A program made the position numbers and the translations under genes. A DNA stretch of 64,000 bases from Marasmius tenuissimus. Its lineage: Eukaryota > Basidiomycota > Agaricomycetes > Agaricales > Marasmiaceae. The notes below the pieces were generated by a model. It was not told the DNA's origin and made no database searches. It worked only from the letters and a program-made list of their open reading frames with translations. Of this stretch, positions 1-11,301 are shown piece by piece. Location: NCBI GenBank assembly GCA_029532415.1, contig JAQOTA010000036.1:62001-126000 (forward strand), given 5' to 3'. Each line of letters begins with the position of its first letter. Position 1 is the stretch's first letter.

Positions 1-809
1 GTTGAGAGTCGAGACTGAGCTGTTAATGAGACAAGCTGGGTGGATAGAGGAGTGGCATGGCTACAGAAGACTTCGTTTGCAAAGTACTGGAGTCCAGGTA
101 GCTAAAAGAGGACTGTTGTCGGACGTTTGGCACAAAGGAACGATTTTATGAGAAGCGATGTTCATTGCAAGGCTTTGCAGTTCGAAAGTTGCGCGAGAGG
201 AAGAAAGTAGGAGAAGGAGGCGGCAAAGGGCGCGAGGAAGGCACTCGACGGTGGTCGCGAGACTGGAATTTCTCTAAGTCCTTTGTCACAAATGCGTGAC
301 ACGGTAAAATGTGAACAGAGCGTACCAGCCTACAGAGACCCCTCCCACCCGCAAAATCGCCGAAAATTTTCGGCATGTCCCAGGTCTCAAGGGAAATTGC
401 CGAATCCAAAATTTCGGTCAAACTGGTCACGCGTCCCACCCCATGCCGAATTACTCGAAATGGTACAGTACTTCCTATCAGTCCCTATCGTTGCTCGTAA
501 GGTATCTATTGCCACTTTACATGTGGAAACAACAGGGAGAGAATTAATGTTGCTTTTAGCGGGATAAGTCACCGAAGAAGTAGCATGAGTTTGGCACGAG
601 TTCCAATTTATAAACGTTCTTCAGACCTCCATACCGCAGCGTGGGAATGCTGCTAAATATAGTATAAGGACCCGCAACAGCTTGACCTATGAAATGGTAC
701 CGCCACCGAGCGCCACGGTCAGATGTCTTGAGGGAAGCATCGTTCTTTACTGCCACTGGCAACGCAGTCGTTTCGGGGTTTGCAAGGCTTCAGCGCTCAG
801 CCATTACCA
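1..809. other. Region upstream of the kinase-Galpha gene, no gene seen
   Basis: No open frame here has recognisable family motifs or a plausible splice chain. An AT-rich TATA-like stretch lies near 650-665, about 150-230 bases ahead of the candidate start codons at 810 and 891, so the right part is probably the promoter and 5' leader of the next gene. The left part is unassigned. Confidence 0.4.
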
Positions 810-817
810 ATGAAGAG

Positions 818-962
818 ATGGTGTCGCTCGCTGACCAACAATCGGCTCAATATCCTCAAGAGGCTTTTGGAGACAAGGACCAATGCAGAGATGGTGTCAC
901 CCACTGACCAGCAGTTAGCTCAACATCTTGAAGAAATTTTTGGAGACAAGGAGAAATTGCGA
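818..962 (+). repeat. 73-bp diverged tandem duplication at the 5' end of the kinase gene
   Basis: The stretch starting ATGGTGTC at 818 is repeated starting at 891, with a shared core (GACCA.CA..GCTCAA...CTT/CCT.AAGA, then TTTTGGAGACAAGGA). The period is 73 nt, not a multiple of three. Copy 1 reads MVSLADQQSAQ and copy 2 reads [11 protein letters not shown], in different frames. Only copy 2 is in frame with the kinase exons, so copy 1 is probably leader sequence or an out-of-frame relic. Confidence 0.7.
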
Positions 963-3808
963 GTATTTCTGGAAAAGACGGGCGAGGATGCGCAGAAATG
1001 GTTGGATAAACTACAGCAGGTGAGCTTCGACTAACTTTTTGTGTGGCCCGTTCATTGCTCACTTATCTGCGTTATAGCTCATCGACAACTCCAATTTGAA
1101 TGTCACTAGTCAGTTGCGCTCTTCAATATTCACGGTGATGATCCGTCTTTCGAAACTGTCCGGGCTGCACCCGAAAGGTTTGTTATTGCAAGATGTTCGC
1201 AAGCTGGGCAGGCATCCTATCGCCGCTGGCGGGTTCGGAGATGTATGGAAGGGCATAATTGGACAGTCAGATTCAGAGGGACAGCTAGTGTGTTTAAAGG
1301 TGTCGAAGGTGTATGTGAAGAGCGACCTAGACGTCTTATTTAAGGTATGTCACTCCTTTGGCTTATTGTCGTTTCTCTCCATGAATCCGAAGAGCAGGAA
1401 TATCTGCGTGAAGCGATCATGTGGCGCCAGCTGAACCATCGGAATGTCCTACCATTCCTGGGGATTTTCTACTTGAAAGATGATAGCCAGTTCTGTCTTA
1501 TCTCCCCGTGGATGGAGAATGGTAATCTCTTGCAATACCTCAAGGCCACCCGAAGAGCAGATGTTGATCATATCGTACTGGTACGTCAATTGACCGATTT
1601 AATATTCGATACTTAGTTGCTCAACCAAACAGGCCTGTGATGTTGCAGCGGGTCTTGCGTATCTACACGGGGAGAAGGTGGTCCATGGGGATCTGAAAGG
1701 GGTGAGCAAGCATTCTTATTGATCATTGTAAAAACCGCCCATACCGTCTGTGCAGCTGAACGTCCTCATAACCCCGGAGGGCCGTGCTTGCATTGGCGAC
1801 TTTGGGCTATCTCGTATTGCGGACACTCTTGCCCTCAAATTGACCACGTCGACCACTCGTGCTGCCGGCACAGCCCGATGGCTTGCACGGGAGGTTTTGA
1901 ACGGTAGTTCAGGCCCTACCAAAGAAAGCGATGTGTACGCTTTCGCCTGCGTTTGTTACGAGGTATTCGAGCTCTTCTTCATCGTACACTCGTCACTTCC
2001 TGATGACTATACGGCAGATTTTTACCACCCTCCCGCCTTTCCACGAGTTCGGTAACGACGCGGCTGTGATCCTCCATGTCATGAGCGAGAAATGTCCTAC
2101 GAGACCTACGGGAACCCCTGAGCTCGACGACGGGATGTGGAACATCATGGAAGCGTGTTGGAACGCGAATTCAGCTTCTCGGCCCAGGGCGACCGAAGTC
2201 CTTGATCGTATCAACTCAGAAACTCTGGTAGCGCGAAAAACAACTTGGACCGTTGATCACATCGAGTTGAAGCCTTTGCTGCCGCCACCACGGGCCAGTA
2301 GTCCTCCGGCGCATGGTTCTCACGAACCCACCCAAGTCTCGGATGGCAGTTTGTCAGAACGCTTTGGAACTGAGGGGAAGCACACTAACAGGGATATGGG
2401 TCTCAAGCTGGCGAAGGAGACAAGGAAACATAACGACAAAATAGACGGAGAGCTCGAGGAGGAGGACCGCAAGCTGAAGGAAGAGTTCAAGATCCTCCTA
2501 CTAGGTGAGTAATCTATATGTAGGACCTACCAGACGATCCCCTGAACTACGTCTGTCAGGCTCAGGAGAATCTGGGAAATCAACTATCGTCAAGCAAATG
2601 CGTATCATCCATAATATCGGTTTCTCAGAGCAGGAAAGTGCCCACTATCGTTCTATCGTATGCCGAAACGTCCTCGATTCAGCACGCGCAATCATCCTCA
2701 CCATGAACAAGCTGGAGATTCAATGTATAAGAACTCGGAATCACGCGTTGGTGGACAAAATCATGAATTACAACCACGACGATAAGAGCGGGTTGAGCTC
2801 TGAGATTGCAGACGCGATATACCAGTTCTGGCAGGATCCCGCCACTCCCAAGGTACTGGAGGAACATGGAAGTTCTTTCTACTTGATGGATAGCGCGCCG
2901 TAGTGAGCGGTTGGTTTTGGCAGTTCACATCTACGTATTCACTGATGCTTCTTAGCTTTTTCTCCGAGATTTTGAGGATTGGCTCCCCTGGCTACCTCCC
3001 CTCAGAAACAGACATATTACGGGCGCGTCAGAAGACTACAAATATCTCGGAGACTAGGTTCACTAGTGGGGCTATGTCGTGAGTGCCGACCGTCTCTCCC
3101 GAGTATCAAGATGAGTGACTGACAGACGTATCGCATCGTCGCGGAAAGCATACACATATTCGACGTGGGTGGGCAAAGGTCGGAGCGTCGAAAATGGATA
3201 CATTGCTTCGAGAGCGTTACAAGTATCATATTATGTCATGCGTTGAGCGAGTACGACCAGGTGTTGGAGGAGGAGAAGAGTCAAGTACGTCTCCCCCGGG
3301 CTTGCGATCTTCTGCTGTATATTGATGCCAGACTTATTCAGAATCGAATGCAAGAATCGCTTCATCTTTTCGAGGCCATCATCAATTCTCGATGGTTCAT
3401 GAGGACTTCGATAATCTTATTTTTGAACAAGACAGACGTGTTCAAGAAGAAGATATCAAGGGTATGTAAGGTTTCTCAAGCCTGAAAACCCAAGTTAGGC
3501 CCCAACCTTTATTGACGTCAATCCTGGGCTGTAGGTCCCTCTGAAGCGCTACTTCCCCGAATATACTGGAGGTAACGACATCACTAAGGCCGCAAAGTTC
3601 ATTCTTTGGAAGTTTAATCAGTGCAATCGTGCAAGGCTGAGCATATACCCGCAGTGAGTACTTATTCTTCCCTGGTTTAACGATGAGATCTGACGTACTC
3701 TTCCGGCCCAGTCTCACTCAAGCGACAGACACGACTAACATTCGACTTGTGTTCGCTGCTGTCAAAGAAACCGTTCTACAGAATGCAATGAGGGTGATTA
3801 TGTTGTGA
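891..3808 (+). CDS. Protein kinase fused in frame to a G-protein alpha subunit
   Basis: Model of 12 exons: 891-1019, 1078-1344, 1398-1580, 1633-1701, 1756-1962, 2018-2504, 2560-2902, 2956-3078, 3149-3284, 3342-3461, 3535-3653, 3712-3808 (2280 nt, 759 aa; an upstream in-frame ATG at 810 would add 27 aa). The N-terminal half is a TKL-like kinase: glycine loop [11 protein letters not shown], lysine in VCLKVSK, catalytic HGDLKG, DFGLSR, and an altered APE motif reading ARE. A proline-rich linker of about 60 residues follows, then a Galpha of normal size: P-loop GSGESGKST, switch [10 protein letters not shown] (Gly to Asn against the family), DVGGQ, NKTD and TQATDT. The linker contains a Galpha-like start, MGLKLAKE, at 2396; starting there gives 348 aa, normal for Galpha. 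No stop separates the halves. Family knowledge: Galpha switches on GTP and the kinase phosphorylates Ser/Thr or Tyr. Whether they form one chain is inferred. The alternative is two adjacent genes. Confidence 0.72.
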
Positions 3809-5511
3809 TGTTGAAAACCTACCCTCTTGCGGCACATGATTCTCCTATGTTGCCCCCGATTCCGTCGGCACCAGAAAATGTGTATTTACACGATTCATGT
3901 GCATGCAGTGCCATGGACGCTCGCGATGCTCGTATAGATACATGAGAATCTGACTCCTCTTGAAAGAGGACTCATGAAGTGCGTGAGGTCAATGAGATGT
4001 TCATGAATGTCCCTGATTCCTGAACCGTCACTGTAAGCTCCGTGAGATCCATAGAGGTTCATAAGGCTATCCGGAACTCACTAGATGATCATGAAGAATG
4101 ATAAACTTAGACTCAACAACGAAAGAAAGAGAAAGTATCGGAGTCCTATCCTATACAAAGACTACTCCCGTCGACCGATCATCGACATCGATCAACCCGC
4201 GACCGAGCTTCTGTCAAAGACTCTATAGCTCGACCTGGGCCTGAACCTTGAAGGCTTATGCTGGCATATTACACTCTCGTCCCCCGTAAAGCACCTGGCC
4301 GCACTTGGACAACCTGCCCGAGAAGAGGGATGCGGTGCCTTTTCTTTCCCTCCTTACGTCGATAACAAAGAGCTTGTAGGCTCTTGTAGGTGAGCTTTCC
4401 GACGTCCTTCCTGAGGGGTAGAAAATTCACGCGCCGCCGCGTTGATGCGCCATCATCCACCAGGCCATTTCTAGAAACGTCCATCTAACCCGTCCTCTCA
4501 TGTACCGTCCGAGTCAAACGCTGAGTGGAATATAAGAATAGCCTCCTCGGCAAAACTGGATAGTAAATGTCGTAGACGGATCGTTCGCCTTGCCTGAGTT
4601 GATTCTCGCTATCCAATTCGTAGGGCTGTAACTCAGTCAGAACTAGGTGAGGCCGTACAAAATGGTACAATAGGGTGTATCGGGTACTCTGACGCCACCA
4701 CGGCAAGAATGAACTTGAAGGAGCCCGCTCACCGTCGTCCATACCCGTTGTCTCCAAAACTTTTTCTGTTCCAAGCGGCGTATCCAGGTACGGCGCTCGA
4801 TCTGTTGACCATAAAACGCAAAGTTAGCAGCAGTGACTGTGAATGCATGGGTGATGGTCAATATTGTTCAAGAATGAGCATAGGAGAAGTCCGAAACTGG
4901 CAACCGTTCTCGTTGAGTCACACCGCGGCTTCCTTGCAATTGTATTCTTTCCACGGCCAACTCGTGGATATCGCAGATCCCCACGCGGTGGCGCATTTGA
5001 GGACTGAAAGCCACTGCTGGATCTCGCAGCCTTGAGGTGTGGATAAATTTGCCGTGCTGTAACCGACGTCAACAGTGTGTCGGAAACTGAGAGAAGACTT
5101 TGGGTAGAAACACACACATTGCTACAATAATTTGATGAGGTGCGTAAATTTCGCGGCCGTCGCTCCATGCGGGATCAAATCCAACTTCACTAGAGCTTCG
5201 GAGGAAAAAAAGACTACCTTTAGTGGGGGACAAGGTTGGGCTCAATCAGCCATTCCCACCCCGGGACCGCTCTTGTACAGGCTTGATCTCATCGCTGCGA
5301 ATCAGAAAATAGTACTTTCGTTGTTGACAAAGTTCTAGACTGTAGGTCCTGATGGGTGTGGGGTCGTCACGTTCTAATGTCATTTGAAAGGCCGATCCGC
5401 TCCAAGTAGATGCACCTTTCCTCGTGAAACCAGTTCGAGCTAACCGAGAGAGCACAATGTTACGTTTTGATCGTGGCTACCTGCACACAAGTACCGAACT
5501 GACTGGACACC
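3809..5511. other. Intergenic region, no gene recognised
   Basis: This 1.7 kb lies between the Galpha stop and the SRP68 stop, so it holds two 3' flanks. Open frames on both strands are short and lack motifs or consistent splice sites. Around 3960-4100 there are many short TCATGA/TTCATGAA words in diverged repetition, of unknown meaning. Confidence 0.4.
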
Positions 5512-7648
5512 TCAGCTTCTTCCCCACCATCCACCGAGGAGGTTGCTGAGGCCACTCTTCCCCGGCGTCGACTTCGGTTCTGGCGTCGCAGGCCGAGAGT
5601 CTGGCTCGATTTGAGTGGCCTTCTTCTGCGCCAAAGTTTCTACCTTCGCGGCAGGGGTAGGAGCGACTGCGGCAGGTCGTGCGATTTGCGGAGGCGGCTG
5701 TTTGCCAGCGCGTTCTTGCAACCTGTCCATGTCAAGGTCCACATAATTCAACGCAATATTGAAGAAGAGGGGTTTCTTGTATGCTTTTGGATTACCATCC
5801 ACGGAACCCCCGTTGTATGTGAACCACTCGCGCTTGAACCGCAAGCTTTCGGATGACGCGTCGGCTTCTAGCTTGGAAATATCTTCGGAGGAAAGGTAGT
5901 AGAAAGAAGGCGTTGCAGCCGATACTGCGTCCGTTGGGGAGAGGGACATCAGGCTGTTTGCTTCCCGAACATGGATGTTCAAATGTTGGAGGAGGGCCAA
6001 CGCCTCCGCATACTTTTTCAACGGTGCGTAGCAACAGGAGACCTCGAGGCATCTGGCAAGGGGTAAGTAGAGTTTCTCATAGACATAGCGGATGCATCGA
6101 TTTACCGTCTCGCTTTCGTGTAGGATACACGAGCCTCAACCGCTGACGCAAGGTCCGGGGTATCATCAACGATGCTCAAAGTTCGCATTTGCTCCAAGCT
6201 TTGAAGGATCGTGTCCAACAACTTGACCGTCGCCGGGAACACACGACTGTCAATTTGCGGAGCTTTGCCCTTGGATGTCTGCAGCCCTTTGGATGTGGTT
6301 GTCGCCTGCGAGGTCAGAGCGGACACAAGCAGCAAGTCTCGTTGAATACGATACGAGAGGAGTTGATAAGTGATGTAGTTGTGGACAAAATGAAGGTCTC
6401 GCGATCCACTCGGAGAGGTGGAGGACTGGGTGCTTGACTAGAGGTGACATTGAGATCGCTGATATGACGTGAGTGGGGGACAAACTCACTTGTTGTGCTT
6501 CCGATAGCTTGCGAGCAACCTCTTCTGCATCACTCAATGCCAAGAGAATCGCATCGTAGGCCGCAACGCCCTTCTTCGAGCCAGGTGCATTGCTCTTCCC
6601 GTCGCTGGTTCCAGAGTGAGTTCTCAGCTTTTTCTCCGCCTGCTGGACTTTGAGCAGCACATCCACCAACTCTGGGTTCCGCACCGGAATAGGTTCCCCT
6701 TCCCATGTAAGCGGGTCAAGCTTCTGAGAGTTCTCCCCCTTGCTGGAGGTAATCTCGCTCTTGAACTTTGCAAGGATAGCATCACACCCCTCCACGAACT
6801 CATTCCTGTGCTTCCCTGATATCTCGTTCACGATCCCATCCACATCATATGCCTTCGAACGTCCGAGTTCATGGGCACTGTACCTGATTTCCGGGCCAAT
6901 TTCGTCCGAGAAAAAGGTGGCAAGAGCCTGATCGCGACTGGTGGGTGCAGCATTGGCCAGCTCGTCCAAAAGGTTACGAGCGACGCATAGTTGAGTAAGC
7001 GCATCCTCGAATTCATCGCGGTAACGGAGGAATCGACCGTTGAGCATCAAGGTGTAGACTGTGACCTCTAGAAGGTTCCCTGCGGACATACGATTCGCCT
7101 GGTAGAGACTTTGGCAATGGGATAAGAGTTGAGTGGCCCAGTGTACGCTTCGGCGGAATCTTCCAGTTGCAAGGTGTCTGATTGAACTGGCATTGTCGGC
7201 GTTTCCTGGCAGAAGAGATTGGGCATTCAGGTCTTGAGCATAGGCCCAAGCACGTTCAGTTTCAAACAAGAGAAGTTCCAAACTGCGAGGAACGTTAATA
7301 TGTGTGAAGGAAAAGAGCATAGAACCACGCACTGGCCGCTCTTGATGTTTTCTAGGGTTGGTGGAGGCATTTTCTTAAAATCGCGTCCTTTGCCATGGGT
7401 AACTTTCAATGTAGATCTCAGACGATGCGTCCTATTGGCACAATGTTTTCTAGATTGAAGTTCAGAACGACAGCTCGCTTAGATAAATGGCCTTGAGGTC
7501 GAACCTGTAGCGAACGAAATCGTGGTATCGAAGCCCATAAGCACTCCTCTGTTCGTTCGTCAACAGTAAAGCTACGCCAGCACATCAGTATACACGCCGT
7601 ACATGGAAAAATCGGGACCGTACCTCGGAAGTTGACTATATCAGTCAT
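5512..7648 (-). CDS. SRP68: Signal recognition particle subunit SRP68
   Basis: Six exons on the minus strand: 7648-7624, 7571-7505, 7449-7333, 7282-6490, 6437-6106, 6052-5512 (1875 nt, 624 aa). Introns are 50-55 nt with GT-AG ends. The N-terminal block ERSAYGLRY-like (NEQRSAYGLRYHDFVRYR) followed by KHCANRTHRLRSTLKV is the RNA-binding region of SRP68. ETERAWAYA, RDLHFVHNYITYQLLSYRIQ and a C-terminal KKPLFFNIALNYVDLD segment (SRP72-contact region) complete the family pattern. It is a cytosolic ribonucleoprotein subunit that binds 7S RNA with SRP72 and helps target nascent secretory chains to the ER. The C-terminal 70 residues are Pro/Ala/Lys-rich. It is divergent from SDO1, with 109 bp between start codons. 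Confidence 0.93.
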
Positions 7649-7757
7649 CTCAAGTAATCGTGAGCAAAGGAGAAAGGCAAGGAATGCTGAGCCGGAGTCG
7701 GTACCGCATTGGTGATATAATCTTTCTCCCGTACCACCACCACCTCAGTCATCCACG
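7649..7757. promoter_or_regulatory. Shared bidirectional promoter, SRP68/SDO1
   Basis: Only 109 bp separate the start codons of the divergent SRP68 (minus) and SDO1 (plus) genes, so the two core promoters must overlap. The right half is rich in CCACC-type pyrimidine stretches. No TATA box is evident. Confidence 0.55.
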
Positions 7758-8849
7758 ATGCCCCAAATCCAGCAACCTTCCAATCAAATCAAGTGAATAT
7801 TTCCCTCATGGCTCGCTCTTTCTGGTCCAGAGCTAATCTTACAAGCTCTCAAGGTTAACAAACGTCTCGATCGTACGGCTTAAGAAGGCTGGTAAACGGT
7901 TCGAGGTGGGTTACAAATCGAACTTTGTCGACCTCAACAACGAACGGGCTCTCTTTTAGGTAGCATGCTACAAGAATAAAGTACAAGAATGGAGGAATGG
8001 AGTGTGAGTGGTGCCAGAACGTTCCTACGTCCATCCGACAGAACCTGAACCGCGATCTAGTGAAACGGACCTCGACGACGTTTTACAAATCAGCAGCGTC
8101 TTTGTAAATGTCTCGAAAGGAGAAATGGCCAAGCACAACGATCTGCAGAAAGCATTTGGGACGACAGAACGTGATGATATCGTTAAAGAAGTGCGTCTCG
8201 GCCGTGTCTTCGTCCAATGCGAACTTGACACCTATGCCCACCCTCAGATCCTGAAGAAAGGAGAAGTTCAAGTAGGAGAGAAAGAGAGAGAACACGATCT
8301 ATCATCTCTACGAAAAGAGATTGCTACACTTGTCGCGGAGAAATGCGTTGACCCGTCCACGCAACGACCGTATCCGGTGGGAATGATAGAGAAGGCAATG
8401 GCGGAAGCGGGCTTTAGCATCAAGCAAGGAAAGAATGCTAAGAGCCAGGTTAGTGCTACGATGCGTATCGTGTGGTTCAGCCGTTCACGCAATGAGTTTA
8501 GGTTTCGGAGTGCATCAAGCTGCTTCAATCGGACTCGAATCTCCCCATACAGCGTGCGAGGATGCGCGTTAGAGTCACGATGCCCGTTGCGGATGGTAAG
8601 CGGCTGCGAGAGAAAGTCCTCGAAGGAGCAGAGAAGGTCGAGGACGACGAAATGGGCAATGATGGATGGGAAGTGGTGAGTGTTTCGATGTCCTTCCGTA
8701 TCTTGATCGCACGTATTCAACCCTCCCTTAAGGTAATGCTAATCGACCCAGGCCAATTCCGAGTCATCAACGAGCTTCTACAGAAGGAGTGTAAAGGGAA
8801 AGGACGGATTGAGACTATGACGTTCGCAGTTGCATCTGCTTCTTCGTAA
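7758..8849 (+). CDS. SDO1: Ribosome maturation protein SDO1 (SBDS family)
   Basis: Seven exons: 7758-7792, 7854-7905, 7960-8003, 8061-8190, 8248-8448, 8502-8675, 8733-8849, giving 250 aa, the usual SBDS length. The translation starts MPQIQQPSNQIKLTNVSIVR, then KAGKRFEVACYKNKV (FYSH domain), VFVNVSKGEMAK, ILKKGEVQVGEKERE, then the central helical domain (KCVDPSTQRPYPVGMIEKAM) and the ferredoxin-like C-terminal domain (ARMRVRVTMPVADGKRL, VMLIDPGQF, KGKGRIE). Family role: with the GTPase EFL1 it releases TIF6/eIF6 from late 60S subunits. Every splice junction restores a conserved family block, so the model is firm. The stop is 67 bp from the stop of the convergent ALG1 gene. Confidence 0.95.
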
Positions 8850-8916
8850 AGAGGCTAGAGTCGCTTTGAATCTATAGACCCTTCTTGTATTATTATTACA
8901 TGATGCTCGACATGAA

Positions 8917-10984
8917 CTATGTTCTTCCTCCGCGCGTGAGAAGAGGTTTCAGTGTTAGGTCCCAATTGACATCCCATGAGCACCACGTCCAATTGTCAGT
9001 CGTGGAGGAACGAGGGGAGGGTGATCTGACGGTTGCTCGTTCCAGCGATGCGCTGAGGGCCGAAAGGCGTGGAGCATTCGGGAAAGATAGTAGCAGGGAC
9101 TGGTGAGCTGATTTTAGTTGATCATGCACCGCGGGACACGGAGGAGCAATTACCTCCATCTGTTCAGCCAGCTGAGCAGCGTCATCGAATACAAGGCCAT
9201 TTTGACCATGCCTTACCAACTCGGGGAGGCTACATGAAGAGTGTCACGATGGATTTCTGAGGCGGGAAGGAGGTCTGCATACCACTTGAAATTCAGAGCA
9301 CAAACGGGTATACCACAGCCAAACATGTCGACAACCTTCATCGGTAGGTCTAGCTGCGACGAACTGGTGTGTAGGCAAACCCCCAGATCTGCAGATCCTG
9401 GTAAGAAGAGTCAGTCGCTTTGAAATCGCTGTGGCACTCTCAAATGCCTTACCTAGGAATTTAGGATAGTCCTCAGCCTCCAGCCAGAGACTAATACATC
9501 GAACCCATTTCCATTCCTTTTCCAACTCTTGAACTTCCCTCATATACCGATCCCGCTCCGGTCCTTTCCCAGTCACGACAACGAGTAGTTTTGGTAGTTT
9601 CTCGCCCTGTTTGGTATTAATTTCATTGGCACGAGCTTCGTACTTTCTCAAAGCTTTGAGGAGAATTCCGAAATCTTCGTCCGGTGTCCATGAGGTGCTC
9701 GACACAACGAGGGCTGGTCTATCTGGTCGAAGACCGGGGGGGTTAACAATCTCATACCTTGACTGGTTGATTGGTATCGGATGACTATGACCGCGGGCGT
9801 AGGGGTCATTGCTCGAGGATGATATCGCGGTTTCGGGTGAGGTGGGGGAGGGGAACATGAGTTGGTTGGTGTCCTGGGCCGAGGTATCCGTGAAGGGCGT
9901 GGAATACGGCAAGTCGAATGTGGGAAGGTATTCGACGAGGCTCTTGTACCGCACGAGGTCAGGTCTGAGCTTCATGAATAGCTGAGCGGGTGAAAGCGGT
10001 AGGTCAATACCGTGTCGGTGACCGGAGCCTAGGAAAAACCCCGATGGACCTACATCATGTTTCTCTTGGGCGGAGGCGCGGTGAAAATGTCGTGGAGGTC
10101 GGTCGTGAAGAACGATCTTGGTACCTCTGTAGCCGGAGAGTTCAGTAACGGTCAGAGTGAGTGTTATAGGGCGGAACTGACTGCAAATCCCATTGCTGGA
10201 CCAGGGCTTCCTTCATAGCATCGGTGACGAATAGGTGAGCAAAGGCTCGTCTGCCAAAGGTAGCCTCAAACCTTGAACAAGGTCAGGGATTCTGCCGGAC
10301 AACTATTCTCGATCTGGACACATACCATTTGGCAACACGGACGTATGGGTGTGTTTTGGGCAATTTGAGGGCCAGTATACTGTATCCAGTGTTGTGCCAA
10401 TCGATGATGACCTTAGAGCCTCTAATCCTTCCAACCAAGGCAACTAGAGCGAGAGTGGGGATACTGGGTGGATTCTTTTCAGTGTTTGTCGTCAACGATG
10501 GTTTGAGCAGCTCTGATCCTTTGACGAACCTGGACTAAAATGTATTCTGGGGGCTCTGGTATGTTCACTAGTAATTCTTTCAGAATAGTAGTGATTTGAT
10601 GGAGAATTTTGAACGGCGCAGCAAGGATAAACGGGATGGCCCGGAGGACTGCGGGCGGTTCGGGAAGATGGCGAAGCTGAACTTTGGGTAACCTCTCGAG
10701 TGACGGGATGGGCTTAGACCCTACGAGAATAGTTCAGAAGAGGAACGATCACAAGAGACAGTGAGCGCACCTCCATACCCGATGAGAAACGTTGTGAAAT
10801 TGTGCTCTGCGAAGCTTTCTGCATGGTACATCATACGGGGACTTCTTCCAATATCACCCAGTACGAGGATTGCGACAGACCGGAAAGAATGTTGCCTTCT
10901 TCTTCGGAAAGCATTGAATACTTTCCATATTAACCAAAGAGAGAGAGCCGCAGTAGCGAGAAGAACTTGCGACTCGCTGCCCAT
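8917..10984 (-). CDS. ALG1: Chitobiosyldiphosphodolichol beta-mannosyltransferase ALG1
   Basis: Eight exons: 10984-10771, 10720-10530, 10474-10326, 10271-10182, 10126-10054, 9981-9453, 9397-9283, 9229-8917 (1674 nt, 557 aa). ALG1 adds the first mannose to GlcNAc2-PP-dolichol on the cytosolic ER face. A signal anchor near residues 8-25 ([16 protein letters not shown]) precedes [20 protein letters not shown]. Further ALG1 blocks are [49 protein letters not shown] and the nucleotide-sugar site [20 protein letters not shown] followed by [14 protein letters not shown] (GT33). It is longer than typical because of a low-complexity Ser/Pro insert of about 60 residues in exon 6 and a long C-terminal tail after [12 protein letters not shown]. 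Confidence 0.93.
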
Positions 10985-11301
10985 CGTGGACCGTGGTTGG
11001 AGTGAAGATGCTAAGATAAGTACTGCGACTCTCAGACGTCGTGGGAGGAAACGTTTGCAATTGGCAGGCGGCCCGCTACCCGAGCTACGAATTTCAGTGT
11101 ACAAATTTGAAAGCGCGACACGCTGTCAGTGTCGCACTGATTGACTCCTCGAGTTATGAGCTATCAGTTATGAGCTGTTCATGTTATGTACGACTGTATA
11201 ATGTAAAGCAAGGCCACAAAGACCAGATGCAGGGAACCTAGGCCAGGCAGGGCCAGGCGAGCATGTACATGTGTCAAGTGCACCAAAGATCACGGCTGAA
11301 T
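10985..11301. other. Intergenic region upstream of ALG1
   Basis: No coding signal. It carries a 7-bp stem (GCGACAC at 11115 and GTGTCGC at 11129) and a duplicated word AGTTATGAGCT near 11152-11175 beside a TGACTC site. These could be promoter elements of ALG1, but nothing here proves it. Confidence 0.35.

Noticed and set aside
146..439. 97-codon minus-strand open frame upstream of the kinase gene
   Set aside because: No domain, no splice partners and low-complexity Arg/Pro/Ser content; looks like chance in GC-rich DNA.
3960..4100. Repeated TCATGA words as a CRISPR-like or satellite array
   Set aside because: No fixed period or spacer length; only loose word repetition.
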